Shown here: positions 1 through 7,614 of the stretch, in pieces
How the letters are laid out: each line of letters opens with the position of its first letter
How positions within the stretch are numbered: the stretch's first letter is position 1
Assembly (NCBI GenBank): GCA_025357755.1
Contig: JANXOP010000129.1
Coordinates: 1-58,810, forward strand
Origin: Kofleriaceae bacterium
GTDB lineage: Bacteria; Myxococcota_A; Polyangia; Haliangiales; Haliangiaceae
Length of the DNA stretch: 58,810 nucleotides
Reading direction: 5' to 3'
The notes under the pieces: generated by a model
The model's database searches: none
The model's input: the letters and a program-made list of their open reading frames with translations, nothing else
Told to the model about the DNA's origin: nothing
Made by a program: the position numbers and the translations under genes

Positions 1-168
1 CATGCGATCGACGAACATCGACGGCCTCCGTGGGACATCGAGCGCCGTGGTCGAACTGCGGCCGATGATGATCGCGGGGAGCTCGCACGCAGACGTCCTG
101 TGACGGTCCGAGTGATGCCGCGCAGCACACGCGATCGACGAACATCGACGGCCCCCGTGGGACATCGA
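1..168 (+). repeat. Imperfect direct repeat, 41 bp, two copies
   Basis: Bases 1-41 and 128-168 match at 39 of 41 positions (both contain GCGATCGACGAACATCGACG), offset by 127 bp. The left copy runs into the window edge, so more copies may lie outside. Two copies at this spacing are not a CRISPR array. They may be the remains of a tandemly duplicated gene end or regulatory region. Confidence 0.5.
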
Positions 169-458
169 TTCACGTCGCCGATGAACGGATCAAATACCCC
201 ACGCGAAACACGACGAACCGAGACCGCGAACGCGAGCCCAGCCCATCGACGTGACCCCAGGTCGATACGCTCGCACCGGCCGTTATCGAGCGCCGGCGAG
301 GTCATTCGAGGCATCGAGCGGCTCGACGAGCGAGCGACGAGGACCGTCCGGTGATCGGTCGTCGAAGCGTGGATCGATGTGGTCGATGAGGTGGAACCAC
401 GAGGAGGCGCTGTCGTCGACCGCGGGGCTCGGTCTGAAACCGACCGCGACTGGCATGT

Positions 459-472
459 TCGTGAATTCACGA
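459..472. promoter_or_regulatory. 14-bp perfect palindrome, possible operator
   Basis: TCGTGAATTCACGA is perfectly self-complementary and lies 76 bp before the start codon of the double-glycine peptide gene. AT-rich-centred palindromes of this size are typical binding sites of dimeric regulators (TetR, MarR, GntR types). The regulator is not in the window as far as I can tell. The assignment rests only on symmetry and position. Confidence 0.35.
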
Positions 473-548
473 GGCGATGCAGCTGGCCTCGCGAGTGCAC
501 TAGGGACTCCACGAAGCGCAACCCCAACACCTCACGGAGATACTCACC

Positions 549-914
549 ATGCATACGCTCACGCTCGCCACGCCTTCCGCTTTCGAAACCCTCGACCTCG
601 CCCAGCTCGACTCGATCATCGGCGGAGACGCTGTCGATACTGGCGGTCAGGTCGGCGAATTCGTAGGCAAGTACGCAGGTGCAGGTGCGGGAGCCGTCGG
701 TGGCGGAGCGCTCGGCGGTCTCGTCACTACGCCCACCGTCGCAGGTGTGCCCGTCGGCATCACCGCTGGCGCGGGCATCGGCGGCGCGGCCGGCTACGAT
801 CTCGGCGGTACCGTCGGCCGCGCGGCCGGTCGCGGTGCGGTCGAAGGCGCGCAATGGGTCGGCAACCAGGCCCAGAGCGCCTGGAACGGCGCGCGCCGGA
901 TGACGGGCTGGTGA
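549..914 (+). CDS. Double-glycine-leader peptide, bacteriocin-like
   Basis: A 121-residue small protein. Residues about 12-26 (FETLDLAQLDSIIGG) fit the double-glycine leader consensus that is cleaved after GG by C39-peptidase ABC exporters. The remaining ~95 residues are very rich in Gly and Ala with many small-xxx-small (GxxxG) steps, aromatic residues near the end (QWVGNQAQSAW) and no Cys. That composition is characteristic of membrane-active class II bacteriocins and microcins. A GGAG-type ribosome site lies about 9 bases before the ATG. The next gene starts on its stop codon (GTGA). No exporter or peptidase gene is visible, so export would rely on a transporter encoded elsewhere. A non-toxic secreted peptide with the same leader type is the main alternative. 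Confidence 0.65.
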   Translation: MHTLTLATPSAFETLDLAQLDSIIGGDAVDTGGQVGEFVGKYAGAGAGAVGGGALGGLVTTPTVAGVPVGITAGAGIGGAAGYDLGGTVGRAAGRGAVEGAQWVGNQAQSAWNGARRMTGW

Positions 915-1135
915 TCCAGCTCCGCGCGGGTCGGCGCGATCTCGTGATCGCGGTCGCGGTCGCCAGTGCCACGTTCGCCTGGCGCGCGGGTGCGCAGCCG
1001 ATCGCGGCGATCGCCAGCGGCCTCGTGTCGGCCGCGATCGCGTTCGCGATCCATCGCGGGTGTCACCGACGCGACTCCACCAAGCCCCCGCTGTCCGATT
1101 TAAATCTCGCCGAGCGACGCGCTCGACCCTGGTAG
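911..1135 (+). CDS. Small membrane protein, candidate immunity protein
   Basis: A 74-residue protein with a GTG start that overlaps the TGA of the double-glycine peptide gene by four bases (GTGA), so the two are probably translationally coupled. It has two hydrophobic stretches (roughly residues 12-27 and 31-47), a positively charged N-terminus and a hydrophilic Arg-rich C-terminus, which suggests a small inner-membrane protein. Bacteriocin immunity proteins are often small membrane proteins encoded directly after the precursor. That is the basis for the guess; there is no sequence family I recognise. It could also be an accessory protein of unknown role. Confidence 0.45.
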   Translation: MIQLRAGRRDLVIAVAVASATFAWRAGAQPIAAIASGLVSAAIAFAIHRGCHRRDSTKPPLSDLNLAERRARPW

Positions 1136-1260
1136 CGGATCAGCCGCACCCGGCGACAGTCAGCTCCTCGGACGCACGAAGCTCGCGCTATTCCAACAGG
1201 CTGCGTGGTTGGATGTCGTTGCTCGCAGCGAGGCACGGAGCCGCCTCGAGAGCACTAGCT

Positions 1261-1839
1261 TCATGGTGGGCAGAGCACGTCCGAGCAGACGGACGCGCCC
1301 GCACCTGCAGCAGTACACGCAGCGATCGTCGCCCAGCTGCACGGAATCGCCGCGCCGCCGAACGTGAACGTGGTACCCGCGGCACACGCGACGCCGACTG
1401 CAGCGCATCCCGCGCTCGCTGCGCCCCAACAGACCGCGCGACATGCGACACCGCCGATGCTCGCGACTTGGATCGCGCAGCCGTCGTTGGGATCGCCACC
1501 GTTGTCGCACGTGGCGCAGGTGCCATCCGCTTCACAGCCTTGATCTCCACCACTGCCGGTGTCTCCGCCGCCACCCGGGTCGCCGCCACCCGGGTCGCCG
1601 CCGCCGGGATCGCCGCCGCCGGGGTCGCCGCCGCCGGGGTCTCCGCCGCCGCCGCCACCGCCGCCGCCACCACCGCCGCCACCACCACCTCCGCCACCAC
1701 CTCCGCCATCACCCTCGTCGCCACCACCTTCATCGAGGAGGTTGCTCTGCTTGCTGCCGGTCTTCTGATCCGCCTGGAGGCACGCACCAGCAAACATGAA
1801 TGTGATCGTTGCGATTCCAAAAATGCGTTGACGTGTCAT
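1261..1839 (-). CDS. Poly-Gly, Cys-rich putative lipoprotein
   Basis: A 192-residue protein with a signal peptide (MTRQRIFGIATITFMFAGAC) ending in a weak lipobox, so probably a lipoprotein. After a short acidic linker comes a long Gly run interrupted by Asp, then five DPGGG repeats, matching a GC-rich 15-bp DNA tandem repeat at about 1570-1650. The C-terminal ~85 residues contain about a dozen Cys in a hydrophobic Ala/Gly context (for example GCAIQVASIGGVACRAVCWG), which suggests a disulfide-bonded domain at the cell surface. The spacer-plus-Cys-domain layout is common among myxobacterial surface lipoproteins. Function is unknown. It faces the peptide gene pair across about 125 bp. Confidence 0.6.
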   Translation of the reverse strand: MTRQRIFGIATITFMFAGACLQADQKTGSKQSNLLDEGGGDEGDGGGGGGGGGGGGGGGGGGGGGGDPGGGDPGGGDPGGGDPGGGDPGGGGDTGSGGDQGCEADGTCATCDNGGDPNDGCAIQVASIGGVACRAVCWGAASAGCAAVGVACAAGTTFTFGGAAIPCSWATIAACTAAGAGASVCSDVLCPP

Positions 1840-2180
1840 GCGCGGTAACTAACGCGAGAGCGTTCGAATCGCGCGCCAAACACTTTCGTGTTCGCGCCAG
1901 GCGCTGCGCTAGTAGAGATCCGATCCCGTCGGCTGAGGCTACTCGGTTCATGGTTCGGTTACAGTCGCCCCACCGGTGTCGAGCAATGCATCGCAGCGCA
2001 CGCGATGTTCACGCTCAGACGTGCTGAACAAGCACGGAGCCGATCGCGACAAGTTGAAGAACGCGTGCATGCAAGCGGCGCGGTCCGCGACACCAGCCCG
2101 AAGCGTCGAGGCGAGAGGCGAAACATTGAACGCGAGCGGCCGCCGCATTCATCCGCTGCTGCTCGTGACCGTGCGCAGCG
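1840..2180. other. Intergenic, nothing recognised
   Basis: This stretch of about 340 bases lies between the start of the poly-Gly lipoprotein gene (leftward) and the end of the second universal-stress domain gene (leftward). It must contain the lipoprotein promoter. The short frames in it give basic, low-complexity translations with no domain, and I see no structured RNA or repeat. Confidence 0.4.
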
Positions 2181-2573
2181 CTAGGCGCGGACGACCAGGA
2201 CAGAGCACGGCGCTGCTTGCACGAGGGCCTCGGTTGTACTCCCGAGGAGGGTCGATAACAAACCGCGGTAGCCGCGGGCCGCGAGCACGAGGAGGTCCGC
2301 GCCGACCCCATCGAGCGCGCGCAAAATCGATCCGAGCGGCGGTCCGTGCAGCACGGCGATCTCCGCGTCGCACGCGAGCTCGATTAGGATTCGAGCAATT
2401 GCCGATCTTGCAGCTTCGATCTCGGCGTCGTTGTCGACGCAGTGGATCACCGTGATCTCGACGTTTCGTCGCCGTGCTTCCCGTACGCCGGCCGCGATCG
2501 CAGGTAGCGATGTAGCCGACAGGTCGGTCGCCACGACGACTCGCAAGCCGTACGCGGGGCGAGTCACGAGCAC
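2181..2573 (-). CDS. Universal stress protein domain, second half of a split tandem Usp
   Basis: A 130-residue UspA-type domain. It opens with RVVVATDLSATSLPAIAAGV (strand 1 and helix 1 of the fold), has a central VIHCVDNDAEIE segment, then GADLLVLAARGYRGLLSTLLGSTTEAL and a C-terminal CSVLVVRA. The G-2x-G-9x-G(S/T) ATP-binding pattern is partly present (ARGYRGLLSTLLGST). The GTG start lies within the last codons of the upstream Usp-like frame (10-base overlap). Because the residues before domain 2 (VLVTRPAYG) complete the normal end of a Usp domain 1, the two frames look like one tandem Usp gene broken by a frameshift. It may still be translated separately by coupling. Confidence 0.7.
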   Translation of the reverse strand: MLVTRPAYGLRVVVATDLSATSLPAIAAGVREARRRNVEITVIHCVDNDAEIEAARSAIARILIELACDAEIAVLHGPPLGSILRALDGVGADLLVLAARGYRGLLSTLLGSTTEALVQAAPCSVLVVRA

Positions 2574-3025
2574 CGCGCGTGTCGGACAACGAGCTCGGCG
2601 GCTGTCGCGCGCAGATGATGTTCGTCGGTGGCGTCGACCACGATCATGCGAACGTTCCGTTTGTCTGCTTCTTCAGCCGCTACCGTGGCTAGGTCACCGT
2701 GTCGGATCACGATCTCGGAAGGAGTCGCCGCCGTGACGAATTCATCTGGCACGGCGCTATGGGTCACGCGACAGACAACGAGGCTCGAGCCGGAGATCTC
2801 GGCCTGTACGCGGCCCTCGTGAACCGCATGATCTCCACCGGTCTCCGTCATCGCGAGCACCACGTCTTCGTGACGCATAGGTCGAGCCGCGAGCCTCATG
2901 ATGAACACCATACCGCTCTCGTTCTCGAGCGCCGTAACAATCGAGGAACTTGAAAGTACGGCGCGTTCGGGGAAGCGAATACGAGCGAAGTCGCCCGCCA
3001 TCTCCAGCACGGAGCGGTGATGCAC
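2564..3025 (-). CDS. Universal-stress-like domain, first half of a split tandem Usp
   Basis: A 153-residue, divergent Usp-like sequence. Its C-terminal half (VIRHGDLATVAAEEADKRNV, then RMIVVDATDE and ELVVRHARCS) resembles strands 3-5 of the Usp fold. The N-terminal half is weakly conserved and lacks a clear ATP loop. It stops at TGA just where a canonical domain would continue C-P-V-L-V-x-R, and that continuation (VLVTRP) is found in the -1 frame, inside the next gene. A short deletion in an originally fused two-domain gene explains this better than two independently evolved genes, although coupling of two active subunits cannot be excluded. Confidence 0.55.
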   Translation of the reverse strand: MHHRSVLEMAGDFARIRFPERAVLSSSSIVTALENESGMVFIMRLAARPMRHEDVVLAMTETGGDHAVHEGRVQAEISGSSLVVCRVTHSAVPDEFVTAATPSEIVIRHGDLATVAAEEADKRNVRMIVVDATDEHHLRATAAELVVRHARCS

Positions 3026-3187
3026 ACTTCGCTCGTGAGATCAGTCCGCATCTGACTCCGCCAGCGCGACGCAGTATTTGCATGCAGCTGCGGATGCGCC
3101 ACGGGACCTTCGGACTTCGAACACGCCGCAGATGTCATCGGGACGCGATTTACCTAGCCGGGACCGAGCTTTGCAGCGAACCGGGTC

Positions 3188-3460
3188 ATGCAAGACATCT
3201 GGAACGTCACCTGCCCTGTGTGCGGCGCACGTGTGCCAGATGGCATGCCGCTCGTCGTTCTCGCGCAGCCCGTGAGTGTCGCAGGCTATCAACACGGAAA
3301 TGAGGAACAACCTGGCGTTCGGCTCTGTTCAGAACGCTGCGCAGGAATTGCGGAACGATCGCCCGAGAAATACAGAGCGCTTGCCCTCGAAGGGCTCGCA
3401 CCTGATGCGAGCCCACCACTCACTGGGCGTTCCGCTCGACCTCCTGCTGCGACGAAATAG
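3188..3460 (+). CDS. YHS/TRASH-like small zinc protein
   Basis: A 90-residue protein with an N-terminal CPVCG knuckle (residues about 9-13) and a second Cys pair LCSERCAGIAERSPEKYRAL, the pattern of YHS/TRASH-type metal-binding domains (CPxCG ... FCSxxCxxxFxxxPxxY). The last ~20 residues are a Pro/Ala-rich tail. Such proteins bind zinc or copper in metal handling or act as accessory domains; no specific role can be assigned. It stands alone, facing the large kinase gene that ends at 3495. The ATG at 3188 is the first start giving the complete Cys motif. Confidence 0.55.
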   Translation: MQDIWNVTCPVCGARVPDGMPLVVLAQPVSVAGYQHGNEEQPGVRLCSERCAGIAERSPEKYRALALEGLAPDASPPLTGRSARPPAATK

Positions 3461-3494
3461 TCGATCTGAAATCGTGAGCACGGCTAACGAGGAA

Positions 3495-5915
3495 TCACGC
3501 GGGACGCGCGAGATCGCAGGCTTCGAGAAGGCACAACATGCGACCGATCCGCAGCTGATCGTTGCGGTCGCTCTGGACCTCGACGAGATCGCCGACGGAA
3601 CGCTTGCCGTCGAGGATGTCGAACAGCTCGACCAACCCTTTGACCTCGAAGCGTTCCGGACCGACCCGGCGAGTGCGGGAGGCGCGCAACCGCAGGCTGC
3701 CGTGCTTGGCCACCCACGTTTCGGTCACTTCGTCGGACAGTCCCATCGCACCAGCGCCGAGGATCTCGAACGCGTTGAAATCGAGGGGGAACGCTTCGCG
3801 CGGGTTCTCGCGACCGGCGTACCAGGCAAAGCCGCCCTTGTTCCACGTGCACACGTCGATGATCTTGGTGCGGACCTGACGCGTGAGGTGGCGGAACACT
3901 TCGAGCGGCTTCAACAGGCCAAGACCGACGAGCGTGTCACCGAGCTTGCCACCGTAGTGCGGCATCATCGCGAGCGCCATCGCGAGCTCGCCATCGGAGA
4001 GCACGCCCTTCGTGACGAGGTAGTTGCCGAACAGCTCGCTCGCGACGTTCGAGGAGACGTACTCCGGCTGACCATCGCGAACGTAGATCTCTTTCTTGAT
4101 GCCGCCGATGGCGACCAGCAAGAGGCCGGTCGCGCGCGCGGTCATCAACCGGAACAGCACGCGCAGCGGTGAGGTGTTCGCGAAGTCGCCCGCATCGTCG
4201 GGCTCTTCGGCGATATCGCTGAGGGCAGGAGGCGTCGGTGGCTTCTTGCGCGCGAGCTCCTCGGGCGACGGCAGATCGATATCGCGCGAGCGCGGGTGCG
4301 GCGGCTCCTCGGTGATGTCGTCGAACGCTCGCATCTGCGAGTCTTCGTCGCGGTCTAGAGGCAGTGGCGGCAGCTTGCCGCCCGGAGTCATCGCGGCTTC
4401 GACCGCCGCGCTGATCGTATCGGCGATCGGGAGCTCGATCACGCCGGACAGATCCGAGGCCTTCGTGATCGCATGCGGCACGGCGCTTTGAGGCGGCGGC
4501 GAGCTGCCGATCGACCGCTTCACGACCTCGGCCCGCGACGACACGTTCGTGACGCGCTCGCTGATGTGCTGGATCGTCGGAATCTTCTGCTTCGCCGGCG
4601 GAATCTGGATCACCTGCGGCGGCCGACCCGGTACGGTCTCGGCGCGCGCAGACAAACGCGATTGAGTCGGCGGATTGAGCGCGGCGAGCTCGGCCGGCGT
4701 CATCGGCGGCGGCATCATCGGCGGTCCGGAGGAAAGCCCCGCAGGAGCGAGCGGCGGTGGCGAGCCCACGGTGGAGCGCAGCGGCTGCTTGCCCTCCTCT
4801 TCGTACGACACCGAGATCATCGGCATCGAGAGCTCCTCGCCCGGCTCGATCATGATCTGAGGCGCACCGTCGCTCTCGCCGGCGCTCGGCGGACGCGGGC
4901 CCGGGAGCCCCAGATCATCTCCGACCGACGTGATCGGTTCGGCGGTCGGGTCGGGCGCGACGCCACTGTGGCGGCGTGCGAGCACCGCGGGCGACAGCTC
5001 GGCGACGATATCGGCGACCGCCTTGTTCGTCATCCGATGGCGGTTCTCGAACAACCACTCCGAGATCGCATCGCGGAACGCCGCGGCGCTCGCGTAGCGC
5101 TCGTCGAGCGATTTCTTCAGCGCCTTGCGAACGATGCCCTGCAAGCCGTGCTCGATATCCGCGCCGTACTTGTCGAACCGCGCGAGCCGCGCATCGCGCA
5201 CCATCAAGAGCACGTCGAGCTCGTTGGCAGCGGCAAACAAACGCCGACCGGTGAGCAGCTCTGCGAGCACGACTCCGACGGAGAACACGTCGCTCCGGCC
5301 ATCGAGCGGGAGCTCGATCACCTGCTCGGGCGACATGTAGCCGTACTTGCCCTTGAGCGTGCCGGTCTTGCTCTTGTGCGCGCGATCCGGATCGCTCGCC
5401 CGCGCGATGCCGAAATCGACGAGCTTCACATCGCCGCGCGTCGATAACAGGATGTTCGACGGCGAGATATCGCGATGCACGACACCGAGCGTGCCGCCGT
5501 GCTCGTCGCTCGCGTTGTGAGCGTAGTCGAGGGCATCGAGCACCTCGTGCGCGATCCACGCCGCGAGGTGGGGCTCGACACGACGCCGGCGCTGCGCGAA
5601 CTCACGAAGGAGCGCGAGCACGTCGATGCCATCGACGAGCTCCATCGCGATGAACAGATCGTTTTCGACCCGGCCGAGCTCGAACGTCTGCGCGATCTTC
5701 GGATGGACGAGGCGAGCGGTGAGCTTCGCTTCGTCGATGAACATGTTCTTGTACGTGTCGTCGCCGCCGAGGTGCGGCAACAGGCGCTTGATCACGACGC
5801 GTTTTTGAAAGCCGTGCTCGCCCGGCGCTGTTGCGATGAACAGCTCGGCCATCCCGCCCATGGCGAGACGCTCCACGAGCGTGTAGCGCCCGAAACTGAC
5901 GGGGAACTCCGCCAC
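3495..5915 (-). CDS. Ser/Thr protein kinase with C-terminal DUF4388 domain
   Basis: An 806-residue Hanks-type kinase. The N-terminal catalytic domain (about 8-290) has the Gly loop LAMGGMAELF, the ATP-anchoring Lys in VVIKR (about 43), the catalytic loop VVHRDISPSN (Asp about 149), DFG (about 167) and YMSPEQ. An HRD loop with Ile-Ser in place of Leu-Lys is common in this myxobacterial subclass. A long Pro-rich, probably disordered linker (about 310-560) follows. The C-terminal ~230 residues (LRVLFRLMTARATGLLLV ... GGFAWYAG) match DUF4388/PATAN-type domains found in myxobacterial regulators. No transmembrane segment is evident, so it is cytosolic. It lies near a STAS protein and a PP2C phosphatase, suggesting a local phospho-signalling module. 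Confidence 0.93.
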   Translation of the reverse strand: MAEFPVSFGRYTLVERLAMGGMAELFIATAPGEHGFQKRVVIKRLLPHLGGDDTYKNMFIDEAKLTARLVHPKIAQTFELGRVENDLFIAMELVDGIDVLALLREFAQRRRRVEPHLAAWIAHEVLDALDYAHNASDEHGGTLGVVHRDISPSNILLSTRGDVKLVDFGIARASDPDRAHKSKTGTLKGKYGYMSPEQVIELPLDGRSDVFSVGVVLAELLTGRRLFAAANELDVLLMVRDARLARFDKYGADIEHGLQGIVRKALKKSLDERYASAAAFRDAISEWLFENRHRMTNKAVADIVAELSPAVLARRHSGVAPDPTAEPITSVGDDLGLPGPRPPSAGESDGAPQIMIEPGEELSMPMISVSYEEEGKQPLRSTVGSPPPLAPAGLSSGPPMMPPPMTPAELAALNPPTQSRLSARAETVPGRPPQVIQIPPAKQKIPTIQHISERVTNVSSRAEVVKRSIGSSPPPQSAVPHAITKASDLSGVIELPIADTISAAVEAAMTPGGKLPPLPLDRDEDSQMRAFDDITEEPPHPRSRDIDLPSPEELARKKPPTPPALSDIAEEPDDAGDFANTSPLRVLFRLMTARATGLLLVAIGGIKKEIYVRDGQPEYVSSNVASELFGNYLVTKGVLSDGELAMALAMMPHYGGKLGDTLVGLGLLKPLEVFRHLTRQVRTKIIDVCTWNKGGFAWYAGRENPREAFPLDFNAFEILGAGAMGLSDEVTETWVAKHGSLRLRASRTRRVGPERFEVKGLVELFDILDGKRSVGDLVEVQSDRNDQLRIGRMLCLLEACDLARPA

Positions 5916-5948
5916 TAGAGGCTCAGCGTATCACGACGACGCAGATGG

Positions 5949-6791
5949 TCATCTTTCGCTACGTCGCATCAATAAGTGACCCGCGCGCTCGAGGGAGTGC
6001 GCCACGGCGCTGTCTAGATGTTCGAAGTTCTGGATAGTGAGGCCCGCTTCGCTGGTGAGCCGGATGGCTAGCTCCGAAACATTCCGACGTGCCCCCGCGA
6101 GTAGGACATGTAACGCCGAACCCTCCGCCTGCGCGAGAAACCCACGATAACCGCGCTCGAAGTTGCGTTCTCCAACTCCGGCCAGACCACTGCAGTCGAT
6201 GATCAGGCACGGCGCACCGGTGCCGACTGCCAGCATCCAGGCTCGCGCGAGCACGTTATCGAGCACCGAGGCGGTCGGGGCACCGACGAGGAACACCGCC
6301 GGGACCTTGGGGAGAAGCTCCACGATCGGGGTACCGGCCTCGAGCTGCTCGGCCGTCTGTTCGCGCAATGATTGCAGGCCCGCGGTCGCGAACCCGTCGA
6401 GGGCGACGACCGTGAGCCACTCGAACACGCGGGTCAGCGCGGAAGCATCCTTCGGCGCGATTCCCGCGACCACGTCGCGAAGCTCGAGCAAGACGGCGGC
6501 GATATCGAAGCCCGTAGCACCTTCACTCGCGAACTGCGCACCGAGAAAGGCGGCACTCCGCTCGAGCTCCCGGGTCGCATCGGAGCCGGGGACGAGGGCC
6601 TCGCCACCACCGTAGGCAGCCTCGGTCAGAGTCTCGACCAGGTTCAGGACCTGTGCGGTGTGGGTCTCGGCCTTCTCGGACCGGCGAAACCGCAATGGCG
6701 AGCGCTCGAAGCGGACGACCCAGGCCGCGAGGATCTCGGCGGCGCGCGCGCGGAGCTCGGTGGCGAGCTCACCCTTCTTCTCCTCGACCAC
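5949..6791 (-). CDS. RsbR-like STAS-domain regulator
   Basis: A 280-residue protein. The N-terminal helical part (about 1-140: TELRARAAEILAAWVVRFER) resembles RsbRD / sensor-kinase N-terminal modules. The C-terminal ~125 residues form a STAS domain: GTPIVELLPKVPAVFLVGAP, then ARAWMLAVGTGAPCLIIDCSGLAGVG and later ELAIRLTSEAGL. The DCSGL segment is where STAS anti-sigma antagonists carry the phosphorylatable Ser/Thr, and Ser is present. The likely role is stressosome-type or partner-switch signalling. It starts with GTG, 52 bases from the divergent PP2C gene, whose product could dephosphorylate it. It is followed after 33 bases by the DUF4388 kinase gene, forming a plausible kinase-antagonist operon. 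Confidence 0.8.
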   Translation of the reverse strand: MVEEKKGELATELRARAAEILAAWVVRFERSPLRFRRSEKAETHTAQVLNLVETLTEAAYGGGEALVPGSDATRELERSAAFLGAQFASEGATGFDIAAVLLELRDVVAGIAPKDASALTRVFEWLTVVALDGFATAGLQSLREQTAEQLEAGTPIVELLPKVPAVFLVGAPTASVLDNVLARAWMLAVGTGAPCLIIDCSGLAGVGERNFERGYRGFLAQAEGSALHVLLAGARRNVSELAIRLTSEAGLTIQNFEHLDSAVAHSLERAGHLLMRRSER

Positions 6792-6843
6792 AGATCACCG
6801 TAGCAAGCCGCTTCGGGCGGCGCCATGTTACGATCGAGCCCGC

Positions 6844-7614
6844 GTGAAGCTGCTGTCGGTGGCAAGGACGGATGTGGGTCGGAAGCGACAAGGCAACGAA
6901 GATGCCTTCTTCCGGGACGACGCACGTGGCTTTTACGTCGTCGCCGACGGTGTTGGCGGCCACAACAAAGGTGAGATCGCGAGTCGCGAAGCCGTCGAAG
7001 CGCTGACCTCGTGGGTCTCTGGCGCCGCGCGCGACCTCGATCGCCTCGTCGAGCGCGTCATGTTCGGCGACTCCGAGTGCGTGTGGGAGATTCGCCGCCT
7101 GCTCGAGAGTGGCGTGAAGAACGCCTGCTACATGGTCTACGGCATGGCCGAGCTCGATCCCGAAAAGAAGGGCATGTCGACCACGCTGTCGGCGCTGCTC
7201 ATTCGCGCGAACCTCGCGTTCGCGGCGCACGTGGGTGATTCGCGCGTCTATCGCGTCCGCAAGAACACCGTCCTCCAGCTCACCGAAGACCACACGCTGA
7301 TCAACTACAAGGTCAAGCACGGCATGATGACCAAGGCCGAGGCCGAGAAGGCATCGGGCAAGAACGTCATCACGCGCGCGGTCGGTCACAAGGACTACGT
7401 CCAGGTCGATACCGCCGATATCGATACCGCGATCGGCGATCGGTTCCTGCTGTGCAGCGACGGGCTACACGGCTATTTCAACGACGACAACGAAGTCGCC
7501 GAGCTGTGTGGCGATGGCGAGCTCGAGGAGTGTGCCGAGGCGGCGATCGCGCTCGCGAACCAGCGCGGTGGCAAAGACAACATCACGGCTGTCGTCGCTG
7601 AAGTACTCGCCTAG
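6844..7614 (+). CDS. PP2C-family Ser/Thr protein phosphatase
   Basis: A 256-residue PP2C phosphatase. It has the metal-binding motifs of the family in order: RQGNEDAFF (Asp about 20), VVADGVGGHNKGEIAS (about 32-47), GDSRVYRVR, LCSDGLHGY and GGKDNITAVV. These residues hold the two metal ions used to hydrolyse phospho-Ser/Thr. It is a single-domain cytosolic enzyme. I chose the GTG at 6844 because family similarity begins immediately there (KLLSVARTDVGRKRQGNED) and upstream in-frame codons give non-conserved sequence. It is divergent from the STAS-protein gene and probably opposes the two nearby Hanks kinases. Its stop overlaps the convergent gene that ends at 7611. Confidence 0.95.
   Translation: MKLLSVARTDVGRKRQGNEDAFFRDDARGFYVVADGVGGHNKGEIASREAVEALTSWVSGAARDLDRLVERVMFGDSECVWEIRRLLESGVKNACYMVYGMAELDPEKKGMSTTLSALLIRANLAFAAHVGDSRVYRVRKNTVLQLTEDHTLINYKVKHGMMTKAEAEKASGKNVITRAVGHKDYVQVDTADIDTAIGDRFLLCSDGLHGYFNDDNEVAELCGDGELEECAEAAIALANQRGGKDNITAVVAEVLA

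Larger units (their letters stand above)
1..548. other. Non-coding left end with a direct repeat
   Basis: No reading frame in this stretch gives a protein-like translation on either strand. The short frames present are Arg/Ser-rich products of GC-rich DNA. It holds an imperfect direct repeat (1-41 and 128-168, two mismatches, continuing off the left edge) and a 14-bp palindrome at 459-472. It probably carries the promoter of the peptide gene that starts at 549. I cannot place -35/-10 boxes with confidence. Confidence 0.5.

Noticed and set aside
1..168. Start of a CRISPR array
   Set aside because: Only two imperfect copies of a 41-bp sequence with a 127-bp period and no regular spacers.
1559..1768. 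A poly-Pro frame (about 70 residues of PPPPP and SPPPG repeats)
   Set aside because: It is the opposite-strand reading of the Gly-repeat region of the lipoprotein gene, which has a signal peptide and a Cys domain.
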